A stretch of DNA of 10,465 bases, taken from Azovibrio restrictus. Its GTDB lineage: Bacteria > Pseudomonadota > Gammaproteobacteria > Burkholderiales > Rhodocyclaceae. The stretch is from contig QKDJ01000298.1 in the NCBI GenBank assembly GCA_003252145.1, positions 1 through 10,465 of the forward strand, written 5' to 3'. The notes under the pieces are model-generated. The model saw only the letters and a program-made list of their open reading frames with translations, searched no databases and was not told where the DNA came from. The translations under genes and the position numbers were made by a program. Below are positions 1 to 9,024 of the stretch, in pieces (position 1 is the stretch's first letter; each line of letters begins with the position of its first letter).

Positions 1-11
1 CTTAAGAACGA

Positions 12-50
12 AAAATACCATGACTTTTTACCGTTTCTGCATGGTGTTTT
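12..50. other. Imperfect inverted repeat at left edge
   Basis: The arms AAAATACCATG (12-22) and CATGGTGTTTT (40-50) can pair over 11 positions with one G-U wobble, around a 17-nt loop. The A-rich and T-rich outer ends resemble a weak intrinsic terminator that could work in either direction, but the loop is long and the stem is AT-rich. No complete gene adjoins it in the window, so its role is open. A short minus-strand ATG at 19-21 could begin a gene running off the left edge, but only seven codons are visible and no ribosome binding site is evident, so no CDS is called. Confidence 0.2.
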
Positions 51-72
51 ATTCGAGGGGGAGAAATACAGC

Positions 73-85
73 GGAGCGGCGCTCC
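73..85. repeat. 13-bp GC-rich palindrome
   Basis: GGAGCG and CGCTCC are perfect inverted arms flanking a single central base. It lies in the non-coding stretch beyond the cheW terminator. It could be an operator-like dyad for a gene further left, or chance in GC-rich DNA. There is no T-run, so it is not a terminator by itself. Confidence 0.25.
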
Positions 86-138
86 AACGGGCATCGGTGA
101 ATACGATGCACCCGGGTACGTGTGCCAGTTGTACTATG

Positions 139-165
139 AAAAAAGGGGCTTATTGCCCCTTTTTG
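139..165 (-). terminator. Intrinsic terminator of the chemotaxis operon
   Basis: A 10-bp perfect stem (AAAAAGGGGC at 140-149 with GCCCCTTTTT at 155-164) encloses a TTATT loop and is flanked by a run of T on the minus strand. It begins only 4 nt beyond the cheW stop codon (169-171). The plus strand also has a T-rich tail after the stem (160-170), so it may stop transcription from both sides. Confidence 0.85.
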
Positions 166-168
166 TTT

Positions 169-744
169 TTATGCGGTTTCAGCCGGGGCGTCTCCGCCAC
201 CATCACCGCCGCCAATCTGGGAGAGCAGGGATATTTCCTCAACGGAAAGCACCTGCCCCACATTGAGGATGATGACGAAATTGCCATTGACCTTGCCCAT
301 GCCGGTGATGAAGTCCGCCCGGATCTTGGCGCCAAAGGAGGGCGGTGGCTCAATGTCGGTACGGGGAATTTCCAGCACTTCGGAAACGGCATCAACAACA
401 ATACCGATATCGTGCCGTTCCTCGCCATCCATGACCTCCACGATCACGATGCAGGTCCGGCGGGAAACCTGAGCGGGATTGTTGCCAAAACGACTGGAGA
501 GGTCGACGACCGGTACCACGCTACCACGCAGATTGATCACTCCCCGGATGAAGGGGGGCATCATGGGAATGCTGGTAACGGTCCCGTATTCGATAATTTC
601 TTTGACGTTGAGGATGCCGACGGCAAACATCTCCCCTTCCAGCAGGAAGGTGAGATATTGCTGAGGGCTGGTATCAGTCCCGGTGGTCAGGGCCTGGCTC
701 CCCCCTTTTGCAGGGGGAGAGGCTTGTGCAGTAAGTTCAGTCAT
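169..744 (-). CDS. cheW: Chemotaxis coupling protein CheW
   Basis: This is a 191-residue cytoplasmic scaffold that couples chemoreceptors to the CheA kinase through paired SH3-like beta barrels. The CheW core runs from about residue 28 to 170. It contains the family's receptor- and CheA-contacting stretch GVINLRGSVVPVVDLS (68-83) and later the IGIVVDAVSEVL strand-helix. Before it lies a roughly 26-residue flexible extension rich in Ser/Thr/Pro/Ala; after it comes a glycine-rich tail. Both ends look disordered and are longer than in E. coli CheW (about 167 aa). The ATG is preceded by AGGAGA at 750-755 with 5-nt spacing, which fixes the start. It is the last gene of the operon, 14 nt after the poly-HAMP receptor, and is followed at once by a terminator. 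No key residue appears to be missing. Confidence 0.95.
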   Translation of the reverse strand: MTELTAQASPPAKGGSQALTTGTDTSPQQYLTFLLEGEMFAVGILNVKEIIEYGTVTSIPMMPPFIRGVINLRGSVVPVVDLSSRFGNNPAQVSRRTCIVIVEVMDGEERHDIGIVVDAVSEVLEIPRTDIEPPPSFGAKIRADFITGMGKVNGNFVIILNVGQVLSVEEISLLSQIGGGDGGGDAPAETA

Positions 745-758
745 GGCCGTCTCCTGCC

Positions 759-3218
759 TCAGAACTTCTCGAAGTCGCCTTCATCAACGGCCAGGGATGC
801 GGCGTACTGGGAAGGCGCAGCTGCACGGGGGCGTTCGGCCGGCTTGGCGCTGGATGTCAGCTCCTTGCGGCTGAAGTTGGCGGCGGCTTTCTGACTTCCC
901 CGTTCGATGTTGAAGAAGCCCATGATGTCCTGCAGTTGTTCAGCCTGACCACCCAATTCCTCGGCGGTGGCAGCCAGCTCTTCAGACGCGGAGGCATTCT
1001 GCTGGGTGGCCTGGTTCAACTGGTTCATGGCGTTGTTGATCTGGGAAACACCGGAGGATTGTTCCTGGGAAGCAGAAGCAATTTCCTGCACCAGGTCGGA
1101 GGTCTTGTTGATGGACGGCACGATCTCGTCCAGCAGCTTGCCGGCCTTTTCCGCCATGCTCACGGAATCACCGGCCAGTTCACCGATTTCCTGGGCGGCC
1201 ACCTGGGAACGCTCGGCCAGCTTGCGCACTTCAGCGGCCACCACGGCAAAGCCCTTGCCGTGCTCACCGGCCCGGGCGGCTTCAATGGCGGCGTTCAGGG
1301 CCAGCAGATTGGTCTGGTAGGCGATGTCATCGATGATGCCGATCTTCTCGGCAATCTTCTTCATGGCGCCCACGGTTTCGGTCACGGCCTTGCCACCTTC
1401 GGAAGCTTCCTTGGCAGCCTTGGAGGCCATGTTGTCGGTGACCTTGGCGTTCTCCGCATTCTGGTTGATGGAGGCGGACATCTCTTCCACGGAGGCGGAG
1501 GACTCTTCCACGGAGGCAGCCTGTTCAGAAGAGGACTGGGACAGGGACTGGGCGGTGGCAGAGACCTGACCAGCCGCATTGGTCAGGGCATCGGCAGCGG
1601 TCTTCACCTGGGCGACGGTGTCGGAGAGGCGGCCCACCGTGTTGTTGACCGCATCCTTCAATACCAGGAAGTCGCCCTGGTAGGAGCCGTTGATGTTCTG
1701 GGTCAGGTCGCCCTGTTCCAGAGCAGCCATGAGACGTTTCACCTCGTTGATGGGACCCACCACCGCATCCAGGGTGGCATTGACCCCTTCGACGATCTTC
1801 TTGAAATCCCCTTGGTGCTTGGAGGCATTGGCCCGGGTGTCCAGCTTGCCAGCCAGGGCTGCGCTCACCAGCATGTTGGCGTCGGTGACCAGGGCATTGA
1901 CCGCATCAATACAGGTATTGAGGTTGTTCTTGATGATGTTGTAGTCGCCGCTGTAGGGATCGGTGATCTTGGGAGGAATGTCCCCCTTGGAGATACGGTC
2001 CACATAGTTGGCGGTGACATTGAGGGGATTGACGATGTTGGTGATGGTGTCATTGACCCCCTTCACCAGTTGGTTCCAGCCGCCCACGAAGAGGTCGGCA
2101 TTGGCGCGCTTGGAGAGTTCGCCCTCGGCGGCGGCCTTGATGATGATGTCGGTCTGTTGCAGGAGCTCGCTCATCATTTTGACCACGTTGTTGAGGTTGG
2201 TCTTGATGACGTTGAAGTCGCCGTTGTAGGTGGTGGTGATGACGGGAGGAATGACACCCTTGGAGATGTTATCCACGTACTCGGCCGTCACGTTCAGGGG
2301 GTTGATGACAGCGTCCAGGGTGTTGTTAACCCCGACTACGATCTTCTGATACTCGCCCTTGTACTGGCTGGCATCGGCACGGGTGGAAAGCTTGCCATCC
2401 ACGGCGGCCTGGGCCAGGCGGCTGGCTTCGGCACTCATGGCCTTCACGGCAGAGACGGCCTTGTCCAGAGCAGACAGCACTTGACCCACTTCATCCTTGG
2501 CGCTGGTGTCGATCTTGATGCTCAGGTCACCTTCGGCAATCTTGTCGGCAATCTTCACGGCCTCGCCGACAGGGCGGGTGATACTGCGGGTAATCATGAA
2601 GGCTACGGCAATAGCCAGGAGAATGGCCACAACAGTCAGGGTCAGTACCAGGTTGAAAGCGCCCTCGTAGGCTGCTTCGGCATTGTCACCAGCCTTGACC
2701 ATCAGGGTGTCCTGGAAGTCGATCAGGTTGCGAAGGGCCATGATGTAGGCCTCGCTAACCGGGCGGAAGTCTCCGAAAAGAATGGCCTGGGCAGTGACCT
2801 TGTCGTTGGTGGCAACGACTTCACGGTACTTGACCAGGACTTCCACGTAGGCTTTGCGAGCGGTCTGTACTTCAGCCAAAAGTTTTTTGCCTTCAGGCGA
2901 GGTCACAGTTTCTTCAAGTTTGTCCATGGCCTGGGTGATCTTGGCACTTTGTACCTTCTGATCTTCCACCTGTTTTTGCACGGCGGCAGGGTCGGCCAGG
3001 AGCAGCATGTTGCGGTTGCTGATGGCGACACTATCGAGGGCGCGGATCAGATCGGTTGCCAATACGGTCTTGGGGTATTTGTCATGGACGATGTTGTCCA
3101 CTTCCCCATTCAGACTCTTCAATGCATTGGCGGACACAATGGCGAGGATAGCCAGCAGGACCAGCACCAGGGCAAAGCCCAGGGCCAATCGGATACCGAT
3201 CTTGAGATTGTTCAACAT
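759..3218 (-). CDS. Methyl-accepting chemotaxis protein with 4-helix-bundle sensor and poly-HAMP array
   Basis: This is an 819-residue inner-membrane chemoreceptor. TM1 is about residues 11-30. A helical periplasmic domain follows (about 31-187), with the look of the 4HB_MCP family ([15 protein letters not shown] near 66-80). TM2 is about 189-209 and a canonical HAMP about 210-262. Next come three 91-residue units (264-354, 355-445, 446-536), each reading as two HAMP-like modules. The kinase-control hairpin spans about 540-770, with the conserved tip [20 protein letters not shown] at 632-651. A linker rich in Ala/Pro leads to the C-terminal DFEKF, which fits the aromatic pentapeptide that tethers CheR or CheB. 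AGGAGG at 3224-3229, 5 nt before the ATG, sets the start. The gene lies between cheA (41-nt gap) and cheW (14-nt gap), so it probably signals through this operon's own kinase. The ligand is unknown. Confidence 0.95.
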   Translation of the reverse strand: MLNNLKIGIRLALGFALVLVLLAILAIVSANALKSLNGEVDNIVHDKYPKTVLATDLIRALDSVAISNRNMLLLADPAAVQKQVEDQKVQSAKITQAMDKLEETVTSPEGKKLLAEVQTARKAYVEVLVKYREVVATNDKVTAQAILFGDFRPVSEAYIMALRNLIDFQDTLMVKAGDNAEAAYEGAFNLVLTLTVVAILLAIAVAFMITRSITRPVGEAVKIADKIAEGDLSIKIDTSAKDEVGQVLSALDKAVSAVKAMSAEASRLAQAAVDGKLSTRADASQYKGEYQKIVVGVNNTLDAVINPLNVTAEYVDNISKGVIPPVITTTYNGDFNVIKTNLNNVVKMMSELLQQTDIIIKAAAEGELSKRANADLFVGGWNQLVKGVNDTITNIVNPLNVTANYVDRISKGDIPPKITDPYSGDYNIIKNNLNTCIDAVNALVTDANMLVSAALAGKLDTRANASKHQGDFKKIVEGVNATLDAVVGPINEVKRLMAALEQGDLTQNINGSYQGDFLVLKDAVNNTVGRLSDTVAQVKTAADALTNAAGQVSATAQSLSQSSSEQAASVEESSASVEEMSASINQNAENAKVTDNMASKAAKEASEGGKAVTETVGAMKKIAEKIGIIDDIAYQTNLLALNAAIEAARAGEHGKGFAVVAAEVRKLAERSQVAAQEIGELAGDSVSMAEKAGKLLDEIVPSINKTSDLVQEIASASQEQSSGVSQINNAMNQLNQATQQNASASEELAATAEELGGQAEQLQDIMGFFNIERGSQKAAANFSRKELTSSAKPAERPRAAAPSQYAASLAVDEGDFEKF
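1611..2429 (-). repeat. Three tandem 273-bp (91-residue) coding repeats: paired HAMP modules
   Basis: The receptor gene holds three diverged in-frame units of exactly 91 codons: 2157-2429, 1884-2156 and 1611-1883. Each starts with a module ending like GVNNTLDAV / GVNDTITNI / GVNATLDAV. Each then has a second module beginning [10 protein letters not shown] / [10 protein letters not shown] / [10 protein letters not shown]. Both module types show the HAMP pattern of two helices joined by a connector with a Gly-(Glu/Lys/Asp)-Leu or Gly-x-Ile step. The third unit is the most diverged and passes straight into the signalling helix, as a terminal HAMP should. The periodicity is seen directly; the HAMP identity is inferred from the pattern. 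Confidence 0.8.
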
Positions 3219-3259
3219 GTGGACCTCCTGAAAATTGTTATTGCTGGGGCTGATTCGAT

Positions 3260-5494
3260 TTATCGGGATTCAAGCAGGCGAGTGGCATGGCCAGCGTTGC
3301 GCTTGCGGTTTTCTTCTTGATTGGCACAGTGTTGTACCAGGGCTTGTACATCCAGGATCAGGGCCACTTCGCCGCTCCCCAGAATAGTGGAACCACCAAT
3401 GCCTCTCAGGTGTTTGAAGATGTTGCCCAGGGGTTTGATCACGGTCTGGAATTCGCCCATGAGCTGATCCACCACAATGCCGGCCTTCTGGCCTGCAAAC
3501 TGGACCACTACCACATTTTCCCGGAAGGGAATTTCACCTTCGATACCAAAGATTTCCCGAAGCCGCAGGAAAGGAAGCACCTCGCCTCGCAGGTTCAGAT
3601 AATGTTTGTTGTCGGGCTGGTCATTGAGCTCAATACACTCCACCACGGTGTCCAGAGGAATCACGTAAGAAGCTTGTTCTACGCTAACCAGGAAGCCATC
3701 AATGATGGCCAGGGTCAGGGGCAGGCGGATGGTGAAGGTGGAGCCGATACCTTCCTGGGTGGTGACATCCACGGTACCCCGCAGGGACTGGATGTTACGG
3801 CGTACCACGTCCATACCCACGCCACGGCCGGAGAGGTTGGAAACCTTCTCCATGGTGGAGAAACCGGGTTCGAAAATGAGATTGACGATTTCCTGGTCGC
3901 TCAGGTTGTAACCCTGCTGGATCAAGCCCTTTTCGATGGCCTTGGCCAGAATGCGTTCCTTCTTCAAACCACCGCCGTCATCGGAGACTTCAATGACGAT
4001 GCTGCCTGAGTCGTGATAGGCGTTCAGGGCCACATGGCCTTGTACGGGCTTGCCGGTGGCCATACGCACGGCAGCCGGTTCAATGCCATGGTCCAGGGCG
4101 TTACGGACCAGGTGCATGAGAGGGTCGCCGATTTTCTCGACTACGGACTTGTCCAGCTCGGTTTCACCGCCGGAAATCTGCAGTTCGATGTTCTTTTCCA
4201 GTTCCTTGGAAACGTCCCGGACTACCCGGTGGAAACGGTTGAAGGTTTCGCCAATTTGCACCATGCGTAATTGCAGGGCGGAGTCGCGAATATCTTCCAC
4301 CAGGCGGGACAGGATGGACGTGGCTTCCACTAGCTCCGTCTGCCCACTGCGGTTGGCCAGCAGGTTGGTGGAAGCACCGGCGATCACCAGTTCGCCCACC
4401 AAGTCGATCAGTTGATCCAGCTTGTCGGCCTGAACCCGGATCATCCGGGACTCCTTGGCCTTCTTTTCCGTAACCTGGGCCTGCTTGCCTACAGCGGCGT
4501 CCACCAGCGTTTTCTGGACGACCTTCTGTTCCACCAGAATTTCACCGAGCTGGGGTGCCTGATGCCCTTCCGTAGCATCGCCCTCAGTGATTCCTGCATC
4601 CTCATTGTTGGTGAGCGCCGCTTGTTGGCGGAGGGCCTCATCCAGTTCGGCCTGGGTCAGGGCGCCACAGCGCACCAGCATCTCGCCGAGACGCATGTTG
4701 TCTTCCGGCAGCTCTTCGATGTGCTTCAGGTATTCACTGATTTTGCTGTTGGGAGGCAGGATGCGCAGCTCGCATTCGTCCTGCACAAAGTCGAATACCC
4801 GCTCGATATCGGCCTTGCTGGCCCGGGTCTGAAAATGAATTTCAAAGCCCAGATAACAGGATTCCGGATCCATTTCCTCGGCTTCTGGCATGGAGTCTGG
4901 GATGGTTTCCATACCCAGAATTTCCCCCAGGCTGGCCAGGTAACGCAGGAAGGAAAGGGGGTCCATGCCGCCCCGGAGCACATTGGGCCCGAAACGAACC
5001 GAGATGTGCCAGCCATCAGTAATGACCACGCCGCCCCCGGAAATCTCCACGGGGGATTCATGTTCAATGGGCATGGCGCCAGGCTCTTCGGCGGGGGGCG
5101 CTTCCGTGGCGGACAGGAAATCCGTCAGCCGGACCTGTAAAGCCTCCCCCTGATTGCTCACATCTTCTGGGGGTTGGGCTTGTTGTGCCTCCAGGACGTC
5201 AATCAAGCGTCCCATATGGTCGCAGCATTCCAGGAGCAGGGTGGCCAGGGGGCCGCTAACGCTGATTTCCCCATTGCGCAGCTTGTCGAGGATGTTTTCC
5301 ACCTTGTGGGTGAAGGATTCGATGAATCCACATTCGATAACCCCAGAGGCACCTTTGATGGTGTGGGCAGCCCGGAAAATGGCGTTGATGTTGTCTGCGT
5401 CGTGGGGATCCTGCTCAAGGCGCAGCAGGCCGGCTTCCATTTCGGCCAGTTGTTCCCGGCTCTCTTGTACGAATACGCTGGTCAGTTCATCCAT
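3260..5494 (-). CDS. cheA: Chemotaxis histidine kinase CheA with insertion carrying MshEN-like motifs
   Basis: This 744-residue hybrid autokinase passes phosphate to CheY under receptor control. A P1/Hpt domain (about 1-103) has the phospho-accepting His44 in AAHTIKG. A segment at 163-248 stands where P2 is expected, followed by two motifs of the MshEN type (268-291 and 315-338). The P3 dimerisation helices are about 342-405. In the P4 ATPase, the N box is [10 protein letters not shown] (461-470), G1 is DDGGG (505-509), the F box is FEPGFST (541-547) and G2 is GRGVG (556-560). The P5 CheW-like domain is about 591-720. It is longer than E. coli CheA (654 aa) because of the middle insert. The reading frame also allows a GTG at 5500, but ATG at 5494 has an AGGGG 5 nt upstream whereas the GTG sits almost on top of it, so the ATG is preferred. 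It lies 13 nt after the STAS gene. Confidence 0.95.
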   Translation of the reverse strand: MDELTSVFVQESREQLAEMEAGLLRLEQDPHDADNINAIFRAAHTIKGASGVIECGFIESFTHKVENILDKLRNGEISVSGPLATLLLECCDHMGRLIDVLEAQQAQPPEDVSNQGEALQVRLTDFLSATEAPPAEEPGAMPIEHESPVEISGGGVVITDGWHISVRFGPNVLRGGMDPLSFLRYLASLGEILGMETIPDSMPEAEEMDPESCYLGFEIHFQTRASKADIERVFDFVQDECELRILPPNSKISEYLKHIEELPEDNMRLGEMLVRCGALTQAELDEALRQQAALTNNEDAGITEGDATEGHQAPQLGEILVEQKVVQKTLVDAAVGKQAQVTEKKAKESRMIRVQADKLDQLIDLVGELVIAGASTNLLANRSGQTELVEATSILSRLVEDIRDSALQLRMVQIGETFNRFHRVVRDVSKELEKNIELQISGGETELDKSVVEKIGDPLMHLVRNALDHGIEPAAVRMATGKPVQGHVALNAYHDSGSIVIEVSDDGGGLKKERILAKAIEKGLIQQGYNLSDQEIVNLIFEPGFSTMEKVSNLSGRGVGMDVVRRNIQSLRGTVDVTTQEGIGSTFTIRLPLTLAIIDGFLVSVEQASYVIPLDTVVECIELNDQPDNKHYLNLRGEVLPFLRLREIFGIEGEIPFRENVVVVQFAGQKAGIVVDQLMGEFQTVIKPLGNIFKHLRGIGGSTILGSGEVALILDVQALVQHCANQEENRKRNAGHATRLLESR

Positions 5495-5507
5495 GGGCAC
5501 CCCTGTC

Positions 5508-5813
5508 TCAATTGGATTCCTGGGCGGGGATTACCAGGGGGTCGCCCAGGTAAGCCGCAAGATTGCAGAAGTCGATGACGGAGCGCACGGCTTGGCTGTG
5601 CGCAATGATGACGGCTTTCTTGCCAGCCTTCTGGGCTTCGCGTTTGAGCAGAATCAGTAACTGCAAGCCCGCCGTGTCCATTTCTGCGACCTGAGATAGG
5701 TCCAGTTCCACCTCGTCAGCCTGGGCCAGGGTGTCGAGCAGACGCTGTTTCTGGTCCAGGACGTGGTAGATGGTCAGGTCTTCCTGCAGGGAAATGCGCT
5801 GGCTATTGGACAT
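5508..5813 (-). CDS. STAS-domain protein (anti-sigma-factor-antagonist-like)
   Basis: This 101-residue soluble protein consists of a single STAS domain. The diagnostic stretch is VAEMDTAGLQLLILLKREA (42-60). Thr47, in D-T-A-G, occupies the position phosphorylated in SpoIIAA-type antagonists, and the preceding VELDLS strand also fits. In that family the S/T is phosphorylated by an anti-sigma kinase, but no such kinase or its phosphatase is visible here. The gene sits between the small receptor and cheA. Its ribosome site AAAGGGG (5820-5826) overlaps the upstream receptor's stop codon, so the two are probably translated in a coupled way. Its place in the operon suggests a regulatory or scaffolding part in the signalling array. 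The molecular role cannot be read from sequence. Confidence 0.9.
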   Translation of the reverse strand: MSNSQRISLQEDLTIYHVLDQKQRLLDTLAQADEVELDLSQVAEMDTAGLQLLILLKREAQKAGKKAVIIAHSQAVRSVIDFCNLAAYLGDPLVIPAQESN

Positions 5814-5824
5814 GCAAAACCCCT

Positions 5825-7099
5825 TTAAAAAAGTTCGATTTTGTTGCCGGCGGCAGCCGGTTCTGCCTGATAGGTATCGCCGGTCGCGTCATGGTGGGTT
5901 TGACGCTGTTGTTCCATGACGTAGCGGTCATAGAGTGCGGAAAGGTGTTGGGCGATAGGCGTGTAGGTAAGTTCCGGGTTTTCAAAGGCCAGCAGACGCT
6001 CAGCCAACATCTGGGCATGGTTGTCCAGATCCTCCAAGGCGCCAATGGTGTGTTCCAGTTGCTGGCGGGTCACGTCCTGGAACTGGACGCTGGCCTGGGC
6101 CTCCATGAACATGTCAGCCAGACGCGAGCTATTGTTTTTGATGGTGGACAGAACTTCCGCCTCGTGGCGCATCAATTCCTCATAGCCCTTGCTGAGACTT
6201 CCCAGCTGCCCGGAAAAGTCACAAAGTAGGCTGCGTTCTTTTTCCAGGTTGCTCTGCGACAGCTTGTGCTTGAACTGGGTCTCGATGCTCTGGGCTACGG
6301 ACTGGATGCCATGGTTGATCTTATTGACCGCCTTTTCCGTTTCCGATGAGAGCTTGCGGACTTCGTCGGCTACTACAGCAAAGCCACGACCGGCCTCGCC
6401 AGCTCTAGCGGCTTCAATGGCAGCATTGAGGGCCAGGAGGTTGGTTTGTCCGGCAATGTCGCGAATGAGTTGAACCAGACTGGCCAGGGAGTGGGCATCC
6501 TGCACCACCTGAGATACACGTTGTTGGTCGTGCTCGGTTTCTTCCAGCCGCTGCTGGATGTAGGCGTCCATTTGTTCCACGGTCTGTTGATTTTGCCGAA
6601 TACGATTTTCGGAATCGTGAACCATGGCTGCAGATTCATTACTGCTGTTGGAAACAAACTGATCCAATTCGGTGACCACGCCATCAATGGTGAGCAGTTT
6701 TTCCGTGATGGTGAAGGCTGCTTTTTCCGTCTCCTGGGTCACCGCGTGCATTTGGGCGCGGACCACGTCGTTGTATTCGCGTACGGAGCGGAGTTCTCCC
6801 GCGACCTCCTCGGCAACCTGCGTGAAGCTGTCTATTCGCTGGTTATCTTTGGTCTGGCTGTCAGACAGGCCATACATGTAGTCCCGGAAGAAGGCCAGGG
6901 ACACGACCCGTTGAGCCAGATAGGAGACAACGACAATTAGAACGGTCCCGACCGCGTCGCCAAAAGGATTGGGTAGACCCATCCGAGGCAAAAAGACGTC
7001 GTGGAACCACTCGTTCATGAAATAAACCGTCAATCCCGCGCCCAGGGCCACAGTGATGAAAACCAGCAGAGCACGACGGAAGAGAGCGGATATTTCCAT
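5825..7099 (-). CDS. Small chemoreceptor with two TM helices, no sensor domain, and CheZ-like C-terminal motif
   Basis: This 424-residue membrane protein has TM1 at about 10-29 and TM2 at about 47-70, separated by only about 17 residues. It therefore has no periplasmic ligand domain. No HAMP is recognisable. Helical coiled-coil sequence (about 80-210) leads to the receptor tip [20 protein letters not shown] (214-233), continuing [15 protein letters not shown]. The returning arm is unlike a standard MCP. Around 339-349 it has [11 protein letters not shown], resembling the Asp-x-x-x-Gln helix of the CheZ phosphatase (here D342 and Q346). The tail is hydrophilic and ends in IELF, without an aromatic CheR-tether pentapeptide. 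The start lies 5 nt after the cheY stop and lacks a clear Shine-Dalgarno sequence, which suggests coupling to cheY translation. It may sense membrane or internal state, or act as an adaptor in the array. Confidence 0.92.
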   Translation of the reverse strand: MEISALFRRALLVFITVALGAGLTVYFMNEWFHDVFLPRMGLPNPFGDAVGTVLIVVVSYLAQRVVSLAFFRDYMYGLSDSQTKDNQRIDSFTQVAEEVAGELRSVREYNDVVRAQMHAVTQETEKAAFTITEKLLTIDGVVTELDQFVSNSSNESAAMVHDSENRIRQNQQTVEQMDAYIQQRLEETEHDQQRVSQVVQDAHSLASLVQLIRDIAGQTNLLALNAAIEAARAGEAGRGFAVVADEVRKLSSETEKAVNKINHGIQSVAQSIETQFKHKLSQSNLEKERSLLCDFSGQLGSLSKGYEELMRHEAEVLSTIKNNSSRLADMFMEAQASVQFQDVTRQQLEHTIGALEDLDNHAQMLAERLLAFENPELTYTPIAQHLSALYDRYVMEQQRQTHHDATGDTYQAEPAAAGNKIELF

Positions 7100-7104
7100 G
7101 GCGA

Positions 7105-7470
7105 TTAGCGAACAACCAGTTTGATGGTGTTGAGCAGCTCGTCGGCCGTCGCAGGCTTGACGATCCAGCCCGATGCGCCGGCCGCTTTGGCCTCCAGTTT
7201 GCGGGACTGCTGGGATTCCGTGGTCAGGAACAGAATGGGCATGAACTTGTACGCAGGAAGTTTGCGTACTTCCTTGATCAATTCGATCCCGTTCATGCCG
7301 GGCATGTTGAGGTCAGTGATGAGGAGGTCAACCTTGACGCCAGCATTGAACCTTTTCAGGGCTTCTTCCGCATTGCCAGCCTTTTCGGTGGCGTAGCCAG
7401 CCTTGCTGAGAATGTTGGAGATGCTGAGCAGAATGGTGGCGGAATCATCCACAAGGAATATGGTTTTCAT
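7105..7470 (-). CDS. cheY: Single-domain response regulator, CheY type
   Basis: This 121-residue receiver domain has no output domain. The metal-binding pair is D8-D9 (VDDS), the phospho-acceptor is D53 (TDLNMPG), the switch Thr is T83 (LTTES) and the conserved Lys is K105 (IVKP). Trp102 takes the place of the aromatic switch residue that is Tyr106 in E. coli CheY, a common substitution. It is the first gene of the minus-strand operon and the only receiver in the window, so it is the natural phosphate acceptor for the CheA encoded downstream. Only a weak ribosome site precedes the ATG; the upstream A/T-rich stretch holds no AGGAGG. Whether it binds a flagellar motor or another output cannot be told here. 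Confidence 0.93.
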   Translation of the reverse strand: MKTIFLVDDSATILLSISNILSKAGYATEKAGNAEEALKRFNAGVKVDLLITDLNMPGMNGIELIKEVRKLPAYKFMPILFLTTESQQSRKLEAKAAGASGWIVKPATADELLNTIKLVVR

Positions 7471-7660
7471 GATTTTTCGCGAGGTAAGGGGATTGCTGTG
7501 TGAGGAAGTTATCAGTTCTGCGAAGGCTGATCAATGAATTGGGGCAAAAACAGCGAGTTTGACAGAGGCGTCCGCTAAAAGGAGGGTTGATGACATCGTT
7601 CTTTGTGGGTAGGCCTTGTGCTGTAATTATGAATTTTGGTGCTGCTTTTCGGCTTCGGCT

Positions 7661-7689
7661 TTGTGATAACATCGCCCGTTGACTAATAC
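7661..7689 (+). promoter_or_regulatory. Candidate sigma-70 promoter for sucCD
   Basis: TTGTGA (7661-7666) and TAATAC (7684-7689) are spaced by 17 nt. The -35 matches 4 of 6 consensus bases and the -10 matches 3 of 6, so the case rests mostly on spacing and location. It would start a leader of about 150 nt ahead of sucC. Confidence 0.3.
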
Positions 7690-7714
7690 ACCTCGAAAGG
7701 GTGGGTGGAGGTCG

Positions 7715-7810
7715 GGGCTGTCGGTTCCTTCGTGGCTGGCAGCCCGGTAAATGGGGGGGATTTGCTGCGGGGACGGCTTACGCTCGAGTCCGCGGCGATC
7801 ATGGTCCCGC
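7715..7810 (+). promoter_or_regulatory. Foldable sucC 5' leader
   Basis: Two stems can be drawn by eye. GGGCTGTC (7715-7722) pairs with GGCAGCCC (7738-7745), 8 bp with one G-U. GCGGGGAC (7767-7774) pairs with GTCCCGC (7804-7810), with one bulged G. Neither has a U-run, so they are not terminators. Structured leaders upstream of suc genes are known in other proteobacteria as candidate cis-regulatory RNAs, but no specific motif is recognised here. Confidence 0.25.
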
Positions 7811-7848
7811 CTGGTTGCTCGCAAATTACAATTAAGCAAGGAAACCGC

Positions 7849-9013
<1,165 letters not shown>

Positions 9014-9024
9014 GGAGCCACCGA

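Larger units (their letters stand above)
7471..7848. promoter_or_regulatory. Divergent intergenic region between cheY and sucC
   Basis: These 378 nt separate the two divergent operons and must hold promoters for both. For sucC there is a candidate at 7661-7689 and a long leader after it (listed separately). For cheY, the minus strand offers TTGATC (7529-7534) and GATAAC (7508-7513), but the spacing is only 15 nt, so this is weak. The same GATAA resembles the core of a sigma-28 -10 box but has no matching -35. No protein-coding signal was found. An in-frame GTG at 7705 opens into sucC, but the added residues do not resemble any SucC start. Confidence 0.5.

Noticed and set aside
1..894. Plus-strand frame 1 is open from the left edge through cheW.
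   Set aside because: It reads through the operon terminator and antisense to cheW, and its product resembles no family; open only by composition.
936..3320. A 794-codon plus-strand open frame opposite the large chemoreceptor gene.
   Set aside because: Its translation is low-complexity Gly/His/Val/Leu-rich with no domain, and it mirrors the codon bias of a clear minus-strand receptor with a strong ribosome site. It is an antisense shadow.
5495..5500. GTG start for CheA, two codons upstream.
   Set aside because: The AGGGG ribosome site is well spaced for ATG 5494 and too close to the GTG.
7445..7672. A 75-codon minus-strand frame overlapping the start of cheY.
   Set aside because: It has no ribosome site or domain, overlaps the cheY N-terminus in another frame and lies in the promoter region.
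7705..7848. An in-frame GTG at 7705 would extend SucC by 48 residues.
   Set aside because: SucC proteins begin at [10 protein letters not shown], which is at 7849 with its own ribosome site; the extension is Gly/Val-rich leader sequence.
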